Under the pieces are notes generated by a model that saw nothing but the letters and a program-made list of their open reading frames with translations, made no database searches and was not told where the DNA came from. From Micavibrio sp. UBA6929 (GTDB lineage Bacteria; Pseudomonadota; Alphaproteobacteria; Micavibrionales; Micavibrionaceae), in assembly GCA_002448815.1 (NCBI GenBank), contig DKAJ01000001.1, positions 62,001 to 126,000 of the forward strand: 64,000 nucleotides of DNA, given 5' to 3'. The translations under genes were made by a program, and so were the position numbers. Below are positions 17,544 through 25,261 of this stretch, in pieces (positions within the stretch are counted from its first letter, which is position 1; each line of letters starts with the position of its first letter).

Positions 17544-18614
17544 ATGAGCACAGCAACTGCGCAAGCGGCGAACAGTGACGCAACAAAAACGCCACTGAGC
17601 GTTTACTACGATAAGGATTGTAATATCGAACTGATCAAGGGCAAAAATGTTGCCATCATCGGTTACGGTTCACAAGGTCACGCGCATGCGCTGAACCTAA
17701 AAGACAGCGGCGTTGCTAGCGTAACAATCGGTCTGCGTGAAGGATCATCTTCTGCGCCTAAGGCTGAAGCAGCTGGTTTTGACGTAAAAACACCCGCTGA
17801 TGCAACGGCTGAGGCAGATGTTGTTATGATCTTGGTTCCTGACGAGCTTCAAGCTGATCTTTACCGCGATCACATCGAACCACAAATCAAACAAGGCGCT
17901 GCGCTTATGTTCGCACACGGTTTGAACGTACATTTCGGTTTGATTAAACCACGCGCTGACTTGGATGTATTCATGGTTGCGCCAAAAGGCCCAGGCCACA
18001 CTGTACGCGGCGAATTTGAAAAAGGCGGCGGCGTTCCTGCATTGATCGCAATTTACCAAGACGCAACAGGCAACGCGAAAGAGCTTGCTTTGTCTTATGC
18101 TTCTGCTGTTGGCGGTGGTCGCAGTGGTATCATCGAAACAACATTCAAAGACGAGTGTGAAACTGACCTATTTGGCGAGCAAGCTGTCCTTTGCGGCGGT
18201 ATTGAAGAGCTTATCAAAGCAGGTTACGAAACATTGGTTGAGGCAGGCTACCCAGAAGAAATGGCATATTTCGAATGCTTGCACGAAACAAAGTTGATCG
18301 TTGATCTGATCTACGAAGCCGGCATTAGCAACATGAACTACTCTGTTTCAAACACAGCCGAATTCGGCGGTTATGTATCTGGTCCTCGCGTGATTACAGC
18401 GCAAAGCAAGGCCGCAATGAAAGATATCCTAACTGACATTCAAACAGGTAAATTCGTTGAAGACTTCATGGGCGGAAACAAAGAAGGCCTCACACGCCTG
18501 AAAGAAATCCGCGAGCGCGAAGCAAATCACCCAATCGAAAAAGTGGGCGAGCGTTTGCGCGGTCTAATGCCTTGGATCACAAAGAACAAATTGGTTGATA
18601 AATCTAAAAACTAA
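17544..18614 (+). CDS. ilvC: Ketol-acid reductoisomerase, class I (short form)
   Basis: Isomerises and reduces acetolactate or acetohydroxybutyrate with NADPH, the second step of branched-chain synthesis. ATG 17544, with AGGA 10 bp upstream, is preferred over TTG 17538. The 356 residues include a 16-18 residue polar N-terminal extension before the normal SVYYDKDCN start. The nucleotide-binding GYGSQGHAHALNL motif, the catalytic acidic residues in DLFGEQAVLCGG and a single knotted domain are all present. Class I enzymes are about 338 residues, so the extension explains the length. An intrinsic terminator closes the operon. Confidence 0.96.
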   Translation: MSTATAQAANSDATKTPLSVYYDKDCNIELIKGKNVAIIGYGSQGHAHALNLKDSGVASVTIGLREGSSSAPKAEAAGFDVKTPADATAEADVVMILVPDELQADLYRDHIEPQIKQGAALMFAHGLNVHFGLIKPRADLDVFMVAPKGPGHTVRGEFEKGGGVPALIAIYQDATGNAKELALSYASAVGGGRSGIIETTFKDECETDLFGEQAVLCGGIEELIKAGYETLVEAGYPEEMAYFECLHETKLIVDLIYEAGISNMNYSVSNTAEFGGYVSGPRVITAQSKAAMKDILTDIQTGKFVEDFMGGNKEGLTRLKEIREREANHPIEKVGERLRGLMPWITKNKLVDKSKN

Positions 18615-18641
18615 GATATTTCTTTGATGAGGAAGAATAAG

Positions 18642-18676
18642 AAAGGCCGTGATAGAAAGACTATCGCGGCCTTTTT
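18642..18676 (+). terminator. Intrinsic terminator of the ilv operon
   Basis: A 14-bp stem (18642-18655 with 18661-18674, one G-U pair), 5-nt loop and a short T run. Confidence 0.88.
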
Positions 18677-18724
18677 AAATGGCGTAAAAACCCTACATCA
18701 TAAAAAGACAATAAGAGCGGTGAC

Positions 18725-19654
18725 ATGACCAATAAAATTGCAGAAAAATTAGAAGACGGCGATATCCCGATTAAGGGAATTATCTTTGCCTGTATTGCCT
18801 TTTTTATGTTCTCGGGCATGTCCATGTTTAATAAGCTTTTGACCGGAACGCATGACGCGGTTGAGGTTGTTTTCTATCGTAATTTGTTTGGCCTTGTTTT
18901 GCTGGGCGGTTATATCGCCGTGCGTAAACAGTTTCATGTTCTAAAAACGGACCAACCCAAACTGATGGCCGCGCGCGCGATTATCGGGACAACGGGCCTG
19001 TTTTTTACGCTGTCGGCGATGCGGTATTTGCCGATGTCCTATGCGACAACGCTGTTTTTTGTTTCGACATTAATTGTGCCAATTTTGGCGGTGGTGCTGC
19101 TGAAAGAAAAAATAGGTATTCACCGCGTAACGGCAATCTTAATCGGTTTTTGCGGGGTTCTTTTGGTGGCGCAGCCGTCAGGCGCGGTGACGGTTATCGG
19201 GATTGGCTGCGCACTGGCCGCAGGGGTAGGGCATGCGCTGGTGCAAATTATGCTGCGCGCGCTCAAGCGTCAGCCTGCCTTTACGATTACCTTTTACTTT
19301 TTCTTGGGCGGGGTATTGATGCCATTGCCCTTGATGCCATTTTTGGCGCATATGCCCACATGGCATAGTGGCTTGCTGCTGCTGATGGTGGGGGTTACTG
19401 GGTGCTTGGGACAGCTGTTTTTGACATGGGCATTTCAAAATGCTTCGGCCTCGCTGGTCAGTCCGTTTAACTACACGGGCCTTGTCTGGGCGATGCTCTT
19501 TGATTTAACGATCTGGGGCGTTGTGCCAAGCGCTGTGGTTTTTGCGGGCGCGGCGCTGATTATCGGGGCAAGCCTATATATCGCCTATCGCGAGCGTCAG
19601 GTTAGCGCTTCATCAGGTAAGGTGCTTACTGAAGCTGTAAGCCCTGATAGTTAA
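18725..19654 (+). CDS. DMT-superfamily transporter (EamA type)
   Basis: A 309-residue inner-membrane protein with ten hydrophobic segments arranged as two five-helix EamA repeats (starts near residues 18 and 160). The last residues of repeat 1 and repeat 2 carry the typical proline/glycine ends. EamA proteins export metabolites such as amino acids; the substrate here is unknown, and the position after the ilv operon does not prove a branched-chain substrate. Its 3' end overlaps the convergent gene at 19626 by 29 bp. Confidence 0.85.
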   Translation: MTNKIAEKLEDGDIPIKGIIFACIAFFMFSGMSMFNKLLTGTHDAVEVVFYRNLFGLVLLGGYIAVRKQFHVLKTDQPKLMAARAIIGTTGLFFTLSAMRYLPMSYATTLFFVSTLIVPILAVVLLKEKIGIHRVTAILIGFCGVLLVAQPSGAVTVIGIGCALAAGVGHALVQIMLRALKRQPAFTITFYFFLGGVLMPLPLMPFLAHMPTWHSGLLLLMVGVTGCLGQLFLTWAFQNASASLVSPFNYTGLVWAMLFDLTIWGVVPSAVVFAGAALIIGASLYIAYRERQVSASSGKVLTEAVSPDS

Positions 19655-20117
19655 ACACACCTAAAAATTGATCTGTATCTTTGTGTTGAAAGGCAAACGT
19701 TGGTGGCAGGGGGCTGTCTGGTGAAGACATCGCCTGCGCCAGCGTCAAAGCAACGCGGCGTTTATCGGTATCAGCAAGACGTAAAAACAGGTCGCTCACC
19801 TCGAAAACCTGCATGCCTTTTTTGTCTTTATGTCGGCCTGTGATAAGGCCGGTTTCCTGAAATTGTGTGATGACGCCGTATGTGCTTTCAGGATTGTGCG
19901 GAGTTGCACCATAGCGCGCAGGTGTCCAATCCTCGTAACGCCATGCGGCGATATGTGGCTGATTAGCGTCGCGCAAATAGTGTTGCGGATAATAAGCCGT
20001 GCTACCCTCAAGGTGCGAGCGCGAACGATCAGATGCCTTACTGGGTTCAGTTAAAGCAAAGAGTGTTACAAACAATAAAAAGAGCGCCAGAAAAAGGACG
20101 GGTTTAAGAATCTGCAT
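19626..20117 (-). CDS. Hypothetical exported protein, 163 residues
   Basis: Not recognised. Residues 1-29 form a signal peptide or membrane anchor (LFLALFLLFVTLFAL, then a possible cut after SKA). The remaining 134 residues are polar, with several Tyr/Trp (AAWRYEDWTPARYG) and no cysteines. The segment GVITQFQETGLITG followed by FEVSDLFLRLADTDKRRVALTLAQAM has the pattern of a small winged-helix-like or PDZ-sized domain, but that is guesswork. The stop lies 29 bp inside the end of the DMT transporter gene (convergent overlap). Confidence 0.62.
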   Translation of the reverse strand: MQILKPVLFLALFLLFVTLFALTEPSKASDRSRSHLEGSTAYYPQHYLRDANQPHIAAWRYEDWTPARYGATPHNPESTYGVITQFQETGLITGRHKDKKGMQVFEVSDLFLRLADTDKRRVALTLAQAMSSPDSPLPPTFAFQHKDTDQFLGVFNYQGLQLQ

Positions 20118-20160
20118 GGCGGTAATTCCTTATTAACAGATTTAATGTATACTAAAAGTG

Positions 20161-20409
20161 ATGGTAAATACAGTGTTATCCACAGCTATTTCTGGTTTAA
20201 ATGCCGCAAGTGAGCGTGTAAATCGCGCAGCGGACAATATTGCCAACATGACAACCGAGGGACATCCTTCGGGGGGCGGCGCCACATTGCCGCAAGATAT
20301 TGTTGATTTAAAACTGGGTGAGATTGAATTTAAAGCCAACATTGCTGTCGCGAAAACCGCCGAGGATATGAGCGACACGCTTTTAAATCTCTTTGACGAA
20401 GAGGTATAA
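20161..20409 (+). CDS. Miniature flagellar rod/hook-like protein
   Basis: An 82-residue protein that reads like the two ends of a flagellar axial protein joined directly. Residues 3-30 match the N-terminal rod motif (AISGLNAASERVNRAADNIAN), and residues 45-80 the C-terminal helix (DIVDLKLGEIEFKANIAVAK). FlgB, FlgC, FlgG and FlgE have these ends separated by a middle domain, absent here. No flagellar gene lies nearby. ATG 20161 is chosen over the GTG at 20158. It may polymerise on the rod or hook, or may be a relict; it starts 18 bp before the next gene. Confidence 0.72.
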   Translation: MVNTVLSTAISGLNAASERVNRAADNIANMTTEGHPSGGGATLPQDIVDLKLGEIEFKANIAVAKTAEDMSDTLLNLFDEEV

Positions 20410-20427
20410 ACCTGTACTCTGGCAGGT

Positions 20428-21267
20428 ATGAAATTTGTTTATTGCGGTTATGATTTTGCAATTGATACTCTGATGGCGCTGCTGAATCAGGGGCACGATC
20501 TTGCCGGTATCCTGACATTTCCCTGTGATAATATTTTCTCGCACAACACGCGGTTGCATTCGATCGCGCAAGAATTATCTGTTCCAATCACGTTGGATAA
20601 GCCTAACGCGGCGCTGATCGATTCCTATATCGCGCAAGGTGTGACGCTGTTTTTGTGTGTGGGTTATGCGCATAAAATGCCCGATATTGACGCGGACAAG
20701 GCTTATGGCGTGAATGTGCATCCGGCATTATTACCCCAAGCTCGCGGCATGATGCCGTTGCCGCATGTGATGATGAATGACCCTGATGCGTGCGGAATTA
20801 CCGTGCATAAGCTCAGTGCGAAAATGGATGGCGGCGATATCCTTGCGCGCGTTCCTATGTTGCTGGGGCAAGATGACACACTGGAAACTATAGGCGCGCG
20901 TATGGCAATGCGTTTGCCTGCCCTGATAACAGACATTGTTGCGGATTTACCTGACATGTGGGCAAAGGCACGTGTGCAAGATGAGGCGCTCGCCTTCGAG
21001 TGTCCACACCCTGACGATGCGATGCGCATGATAGATTGGTCACAAACGGTGGATCATTCCTTGCGCCAAGCACGCGCATTTGGCCGTGCGGGGCTGCTAA
21101 TGCATTTAGATGGTGATCTTTGGGTTGCTGGCACGATTCATGGCTGGCAAGAGGCACATCAACGCGCGCCAGGGGATATGTGTTTGTTAACGCCGCAGGA
21201 AATCGTGATCGCCGTGCAAGATGGATATCTGCACATCATGGACGCGCAAAAAATTCAGCAAAATTAA
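20428..21267 (+). CDS. Formyltransferase-fold protein related to methionyl-tRNA formyltransferase
   Basis: The N-terminal domain has the catalytic set of 10-formyl-tetrahydrofolate-dependent enzymes. These are Asn-x-His in GVNVHPALLPQARGMMP, His in GITVHKLSAKMDGGDIL and the Asp of MDGGDIL. The C-terminal 80 residues (from about 190) resemble the small barrel domain of Fmt. At 279 residues it is shorter than Fmt (about 310) and it is not next to def, so a paralogue formylating a sugar or other amine is as likely as tRNA formylation. It begins 18 bp after the mini-rod gene. Confidence 0.75.
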   Translation: MKFVYCGYDFAIDTLMALLNQGHDLAGILTFPCDNIFSHNTRLHSIAQELSVPITLDKPNAALIDSYIAQGVTLFLCVGYAHKMPDIDADKAYGVNVHPALLPQARGMMPLPHVMMNDPDACGITVHKLSAKMDGGDILARVPMLLGQDDTLETIGARMAMRLPALITDIVADLPDMWAKARVQDEALAFECPHPDDAMRMIDWSQTVDHSLRQARAFGRAGLLMHLDGDLWVAGTIHGWQEAHQRAPGDMCLLTPQEIVIAVQDGYLHIMDAQKIQQN

Positions 21268-21307
21268 AGAGGTCTGAGGGATACTGCCGCAGGGAAGAAA
21301 GCGCGAA

Positions 21308-22252
21308 TTATGCGCTTTTCTCGCTATGCTCGTCGTGGCTGTCTTTATAAACCGCGCGGTAATGTGCCTGACGATCACGTAATGCTTTCAGGCGCTCTGG
21401 CGTGATGTTATCAAGGCAGTGATGGCAGGAAATGCCTTCTTCGTATTCGGCGCGCTGTGTATCTTCGGGCGAGAGAGGCTCTCGGCATCCGTGGCAAACT
21501 TTCCAGTCACCTTCTTCTAAGGCGTGGCCAACAGAAACGCGTTGATCGAAAACAAAACAATCGCCTTCCCATTTGCTTTCTTCGGCAGGAACAGTTTCCA
21601 GATATTTCAAAATGCCGCCTTTAAGGTGGTAAACATTCTCAAATCCCTGTGCCAGCATGTAAGAACTGGCTTTCTCGCAGCGAATGCCCCCTGTGCAGAA
21701 CATGGCCACTTTTTTGTCTTTTTCGGGGTTGAGGTTTTTCTCGACCCATTCAGGGAATTCGGTGAAAATTTTGATGTCTGGATCAATGGCGCCTTCGAAG
21801 ATGCCGACCTTTGTTTCGTAATCATTGCGCGTATCAACCAGAACAACATCAGGATCGTTGATCAGGTCATTCCACTCTTCCGCGGTCACATATGTGCCGA
21901 CTTGTTCGTGCGGCTTGGCTTCGGGCTTACGCAGGGTAATAAGCTCTTTCTTCGGGCGAACTTTAAAGCGGTTAAAAGGCTTTTCGGTGGCGCTTGAATA
22001 TTTAAACTCGCATGCAGGCTCGTTCGCGCTGCGCACGCCAAGCTTGGAATCAAGGAAGTCGATCATCTTGTCCATGTCAGATGGGAAGGCAGCAATCGTG
22101 CCGTTAATTCCCTCGGGCGCAAGTAATAATGTGCCGCACATGCTTGGCGCGTTTTCTTCCGCAAAGGCATAGATTTCAGCGCGCAGAGCAGGAATGTCTG
22201 CGATATCAATAAAGCGGTACATAGCCGCAACTTTGTAAGCGTTCGTATTCAT
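21308..22252 (-). CDS. trhO: tRNA uridine(34) hydroxylase (rhodanese family)
   Basis: TrhO (YceA/UPF0176) installs 5-hydroxyuridine at the wobble position using oxygen. An N-terminal acylphosphatase-like domain (residues to about 95, starting YRFIDIADIPALRAEI) is followed by the rhodanese domain with the active-site Cys in MFCTGGIRCEKASSY. The C-terminal tail has two Cys pairs (VCHGCREP and SCHHC). ATG 22252 gives 314 residues; a TTG at 22288 overlapping the oxyR stop by 4 bp is an alternative start. It lies directly downstream of oxyR and is probably co-transcribed, which suggests a peroxide or oxygen link. Confidence 0.92.
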   Translation of the reverse strand: MNTNAYKVAAMYRFIDIADIPALRAEIYAFAEENAPSMCGTLLLAPEGINGTIAAFPSDMDKMIDFLDSKLGVRSANEPACEFKYSSATEKPFNRFKVRPKKELITLRKPEAKPHEQVGTYVTAEEWNDLINDPDVVLVDTRNDYETKVGIFEGAIDPDIKIFTEFPEWVEKNLNPEKDKKVAMFCTGGIRCEKASSYMLAQGFENVYHLKGGILKYLETVPAEESKWEGDCFVFDQRVSVGHALEEGDWKVCHGCREPLSPEDTQRAEYEEGISCHHCLDNITPERLKALRDRQAHYRAVYKDSHDEHSEKSA

Positions 22253-22284
22253 AAAAGGCGTTTTACGCCCTTTGTAAAAAAAAT

Positions 22285-23199
22285 TCAAGAAATTGTTGTG
22301 GGGGCGAGGTTGTCACAAATCAGCGCTGCGATCTCCATGTAATCCGCGCTGCGTTGCGAGGTGTCACGCCACGCCATGCCGATGGTGCGTTTTGGAGCAG
22401 GGCGCTTGAAAGGACGCGTTTGAATACTGGCGGGCAATTGCCCTGATTCGATGACCATCGCGGGCAATAGCGTTTCGCCCATACCGTGCCCAACCATTTG
22501 GATAAGGGTTGTGAGGCTGGATGCGCTGTAACTTTTACGCTTGCTGGGGCGTTGTAGGTCGCAGGCCTGTAGGGCATGATCACTAAGGCAATGCCCGTCA
22601 GAGAGGAGCAAAAGCGTATTGGGGTCAAGCTCGGTGCTGCAAATCACGTCATGATCGTGCGGTGCATTGGGCGCGCTGCTGGGCGAGGCAAGGTAAAAAT
22701 CTTCATCGAATAAGATATGTTGATGTGCGCCCTCGGTATGATAGGGGAACGCCATAATAAGCAAATCTAAATGTCCGCGCACGAGATCTGTGTGTAAACG
22801 GTCACTCAGATCTTCGAAAATTTGCAAATGCAAATCGGGATAGCGCGCTTGCATAAGGGGAAGAAGACGCGGCAATAGATAAGGCGCAATTGTTGGGATG
22901 ATGCCTAAACGGATGGGGGCGCTCATCGGCTTGTCATACTGCTTGGCCAGCAGGCTGATTTGTTCGCTTTTCTCTAATATAGTGCGTGCATGATCAAGAA
23001 TATCACTACCAAATGCGCTCAAGGATGGCTTGCGTTTGCTGCGGTCAACAATCGCGCGGCCAAGTAACGTTTCGGCTTCTTTGATGCCGGCGCTCAGGGT
23101 GGATTGTGTGACGTTGCATTGCTCTGCCGCTTTGCTGAAGGACTGAACGTCGGCAAGGGCAGTGATGTATTGTAATTGTCGAATTGTAAGGATGCTCAT
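22285..23199 (-). CDS. oxyR: OxyR, peroxide-sensing LysR regulator
   Basis: The 304-residue protein has a LysR helix-turn-helix (residues 5-62, SFSKAAEQCNVTQSTLSAGI). The effector domain carries the OxyR redox pair: Cys204 and Cys213 in GHCLSDHALQAC, with the same 9-residue spacing as Cys199/Cys208 of the E. coli protein. Oxidation to a disulfide activates it. It is divergent from ahpC with 143 bp between, which holds two direct repeats that may be its operator. Target genes are therefore likely ahpC-ahpD, and trhO through co-transcription. Confidence 0.94.
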   Translation of the reverse strand: MSILTIRQLQYITALADVQSFSKAAEQCNVTQSTLSAGIKEAETLLGRAIVDRSKRKPSLSAFGSDILDHARTILEKSEQISLLAKQYDKPMSAPIRLGIIPTIAPYLLPRLLPLMQARYPDLHLQIFEDLSDRLHTDLVRGHLDLLIMAFPYHTEGAHQHILFDEDFYLASPSSAPNAPHDHDVICSTELDPNTLLLLSDGHCLSDHALQACDLQRPSKRKSYSASSLTTLIQMVGHGMGETLLPAMVIESGQLPASIQTRPFKRPAPKRTIGMAWRDTSQRSADYMEIAALICDNLAPTTIS

Positions 23200-23211
23200 G
23201 CAATCGAATGT

Positions 23212-23244
23212 ATCGATTTTAATTTAAAAAGACAATCGATTTTA
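23212..23244. promoter_or_regulatory. Direct repeats in the oxyR-ahpC intergenic region, candidate OxyR operator
   Basis: The 10-mer ATCGATTTTA occurs at 23212-23221 and again at 23235-23244, 23 bp apart start to start, close to two helical turns. The inner region also holds the partial palindrome AATC...GATT (23234-23255). The canonical E. coli OxyR spacing (ATAG-N7-CTAT) was not found. Confidence 0.5.
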
Positions 23245-23263
23245 TCAATGTTGATTAGTGAAA

Positions 23264-23292
23264 CTATTCATTGGCATTTGGCGCGCTAATAT
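23264..23292 (+). promoter_or_regulatory. Predicted ahpC promoter with weak -35
   Basis: TAATAT at 23287-23292 (a good -10) lies 51 bp before the ahpC start. The -35 position 17 bp upstream reads CTATTC, a poor match, as expected for a promoter that needs an activator such as OxyR bound at the repeats just upstream. Confidence 0.5.
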
Positions 23293-23342
23293 GCCCTACT
23301 GCAGATAATTCAACTGCCAAATATTATTTAAGGAGAGTTTAA

Positions 23343-23924
23343 ATGTTAGGTATTGGTGATCAAATTCCAGAATTCACAATCATGGGCGTTAAGCCTGGTT
23401 TTAATGCGCACGAAGAAAACGGCGAAAGCGCATTCGAAGAAATCACAGAGAAAAGCTTTGAAGGTAAGTGGAAAGTTTTCTTCTTCTACCCAAAAGACTT
23501 CACATTTATCTGTCCAACAGAAATTGTTGAGTTTGCAAAGCTAAACGAAGAGTTTTCTGATCGTGACTGCGTTGTTATGGGTGGTTCTACAGATAACGAA
23601 TTCTGTAAGCTAGCATGGCGCCGCGAGCACTCTGATCTGAACAAACTTGATCAGTGGTCTTTCGCAGATACAAACGGTTCATTGGTTGATGGCCTTGGCG
23701 TTCGTGACCTAGAAGCAGGCGTTGCATTGCGCGCGACATACATCGTTGATCCACACGGCGTTATTCAGCACGTTGCGGTAAACGGTTTGAATGTAGGCCG
23801 TAACCCTAAAGAAACTTTGCGTATCCTTGATGCGTTGCAGTCTGATGAGCTTTGCCCATGTAACCGTCAGGTTGGCGGCGACGTGATCGACGTATCTGCA
23901 GAAGCACAAAAAATCGCAGCATAA
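23343..23924 (+). CDS. ahpC: Peroxiredoxin AhpC
   Basis: Reduces hydrogen peroxide, organic peroxides and peroxynitrite. The peroxidatic Cys57 lies in DFTFICPTEI. A Cys171-Pro-Cys173 pair in DELCPCNR supplies the resolving cysteine(s), the pattern of AhpD-linked AhpC proteins. Length 193 is normal. A strong AGGAGAG ribosome-binding site precedes the ATG. ahpD follows 81 bp later in the same direction, so AhpD rather than AhpF is the expected reductant. Confidence 0.96.
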   Translation: MLGIGDQIPEFTIMGVKPGFNAHEENGESAFEEITEKSFEGKWKVFFFYPKDFTFICPTEIVEFAKLNEEFSDRDCVVMGGSTDNEFCKLAWRREHSDLNKLDQWSFADTNGSLVDGLGVRDLEAGVALRATYIVDPHGVIQHVAVNGLNVGRNPKETLRILDALQSDELCPCNRQVGGDVIDVSAEAQKIAA

Positions 23925-24005
23925 TACGCCGCGTGACTAAAGAATCGGGATAAGGTCGCACGTCGGCGTTATCCCACCGCACAAAATCCTAAAAGGAGGA
24001 AACAC

Positions 24006-24563
24006 ATGTCTATTGATACTTTGAAATCTATGATCCCTGCGTACGCAAAGGATATCAAGTTGAACCTGTCATCTATGGCAAATGATGAAACCCTGTCCGA
24101 GCAACAGCTCTGGGGTACGATGATGGCGTCAGCTCTTGGAACGCGCAGCGAAAAAGTCATCGCAGAAATGATGCCAGAAGCCGCGCAGCACCTGTCAAAC
24201 GAAGCGATGGAAGCAGCAAAAGCTGCCGCGGCCATCATGGGAATGAACAATGTTTATTACCGCTTTGTCCACCTTGCGAAAAATAAAGAATATGCAACGA
24301 TGCCAGCAAAATTGCGCATGAACGTGATCGGTAACCCAGGCATTGAAAAAGTTGATTTTGAACTGTTCTCTTTGGCGGTTTCTGCGATCAATGGTTGCGG
24401 CATGTGTATTGACGCACACGAAGCAGAATTGAAAAAGGGCGGTCTAAGCTCTGAGCAAATTCAAACATCGATTCGCATCGCGGCAACAATCGCCGCAGTT
24501 GCAGCTGTCATCGATGGCGAGCAAGCAATGTCTGCAAACATGGATATGGCTGCAGCCGCATAA
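24006..24563 (+). CDS. ahpD: AhpD, alkylhydroperoxidase and AhpC reductant
   Basis: A small helical protein (185 residues) with the catalytic motif AINGCGMCIDAHE: Cys131, Cys134 and His138 form the disulfide redox and proton-relay site. In mycobacteria AhpD passes electrons from lipoamide proteins to AhpC. The gene has an AAAGGAGGA ribosome-binding site, follows ahpC and ends at a strong terminator. The C-terminal Ala-rich stretch matches the family's last helix. Confidence 0.95.
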   Translation: MSIDTLKSMIPAYAKDIKLNLSSMANDETLSEQQLWGTMMASALGTRSEKVIAEMMPEAAQHLSNEAMEAAKAAAAIMGMNNVYYRFVHLAKNKEYATMPAKLRMNVIGNPGIEKVDFELFSLAVSAINGCGMCIDAHEAELKKGGLSSEQIQTSIRIAATIAAVAAVIDGEQAMSANMDMAAAA

Positions 24564-24597
24564 AAGAATTACTTTTGTAATGTATGAAGCGTAACTG

Positions 24598-24627
24598 AAA
24601 TGCCGGCCTTAGGGTCGGCATTTTTTT
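24598..24627 (+). terminator. Intrinsic terminator of ahpC-ahpD
   Basis: An 11-bp stem (24598-24608 with 24613-24623, one G-U pair) with a 4-nt loop and a T run to 24627. Confidence 0.9.
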
Positions 24628-24666
24628 GTCATTGAAAAGGGGATTTTTTTGCGAGGGCGCTGAGCC

Positions 24667-24879
24667 TTATAGCAATGCTGGCGCGGCATAATTTGTGGGG
24701 GTCATGGCCATAACTCCTGCAGTTGTCCCTGCGCTAGCGATAGTCACAGCCGCGAATATTGACGTGATAGCAAGTTTCTTGGGAGAAGAAAAGGCGGATC
24801 TAATTTGTTCTGAAACAAGCTTTTTTGTTGCTTCTGCTGCTTCTGCGAGTTTGCCGCCTTCATTTGTTTCATCAGCCAT
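24667..24879 (-). CDS. Small membrane protein, 70 residues
   Basis: Not recognised. The N-terminal half is acidic then basic and helical (KLAEAAEATKKLVSEQIRSA). The second half is one hydrophobic segment (residues 37-58, AITSIFAAVTIASAGTTAGV), followed by a short polar end. The layout suggests a single-pass inner-membrane protein. It is second in a two-gene leftward unit, 76 bp after the other small hydrophobic protein. Candidates include a toxin-like or bacteriocin-like peptide or a stress-linked small membrane protein; nothing in the sequence decides. Confidence 0.5.
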   Translation of the reverse strand: MADETNEGGKLAEAAEATKKLVSEQIRSAFSSPKKLAITSIFAAVTIASAGTTAGVMAMTPTNYAAPALL

Positions 24880-24955
24880 AGTAAATACCTTGTATTTTTT
24901 AATTTAGCGTATTTTACATATAGCACAAAGACAAGGTGTTAGCAAATTTAAATCG

Positions 24956-25168
24956 CTAAACGTCAAAAGCAAGGCCATGCTGGCCTGTGTGCTCAAGGCC
25001 AGGCAAAAGAGCACCTACGGCCGCTTCCATTCCAGGAAATGCTGCAAAGCCATAGATCATGGCCAAGTGGGGCACCACAAATGATGCCGCTGATGTGAAT
25101 GCGGTCGTTAATGTCTCAAACGCTCCGCTTAAACCGCCCGCCGAGGCTGCTACTGCCTCTGCGCTCAT
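24956..25168 (-). CDS. Small hydrophobic Gly/Ala-rich protein, 70 residues
   Basis: Not recognised. It begins MSAEAVAASAGGLSGAF and is rich in Ala, Gly, Phe and Thr, with two hydrophobic stretches (about 12-40 and 44-58) and few charges, ending with a His/Asp-containing tail. A GAGGT ribosome-binding site precedes the ATG, and a well-formed promoter lies about 90 bp upstream. The composition resembles some double-glycine or pore-forming small peptides, but there is no processing or export gene beside it. It heads the leftward unit with the 24667-24879 gene. Confidence 0.5.
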   Translation of the reverse strand: MSAEAVAASAGGLSGAFETLTTAFTSAASFVVPHLAMIYGFAAFPGMEAAVGALLPGLEHTGQHGLAFDV

Positions 25169-25261
25169 TCGTACCTCATAAATGGGTTAACGTTATTTTT
25201 AGCACTCTCTCGTGTATATTTTTTTCTAAACGTTCTGTGTTGCCGTTTTCAACACACTGTT

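Noticed and set aside
23245..23290. Canonical OxyR site ATAG-N7-CTAT
   Set aside because: TTAG and CTAT occur but with 5-bp spacing, so the classical half-site pattern is not met.
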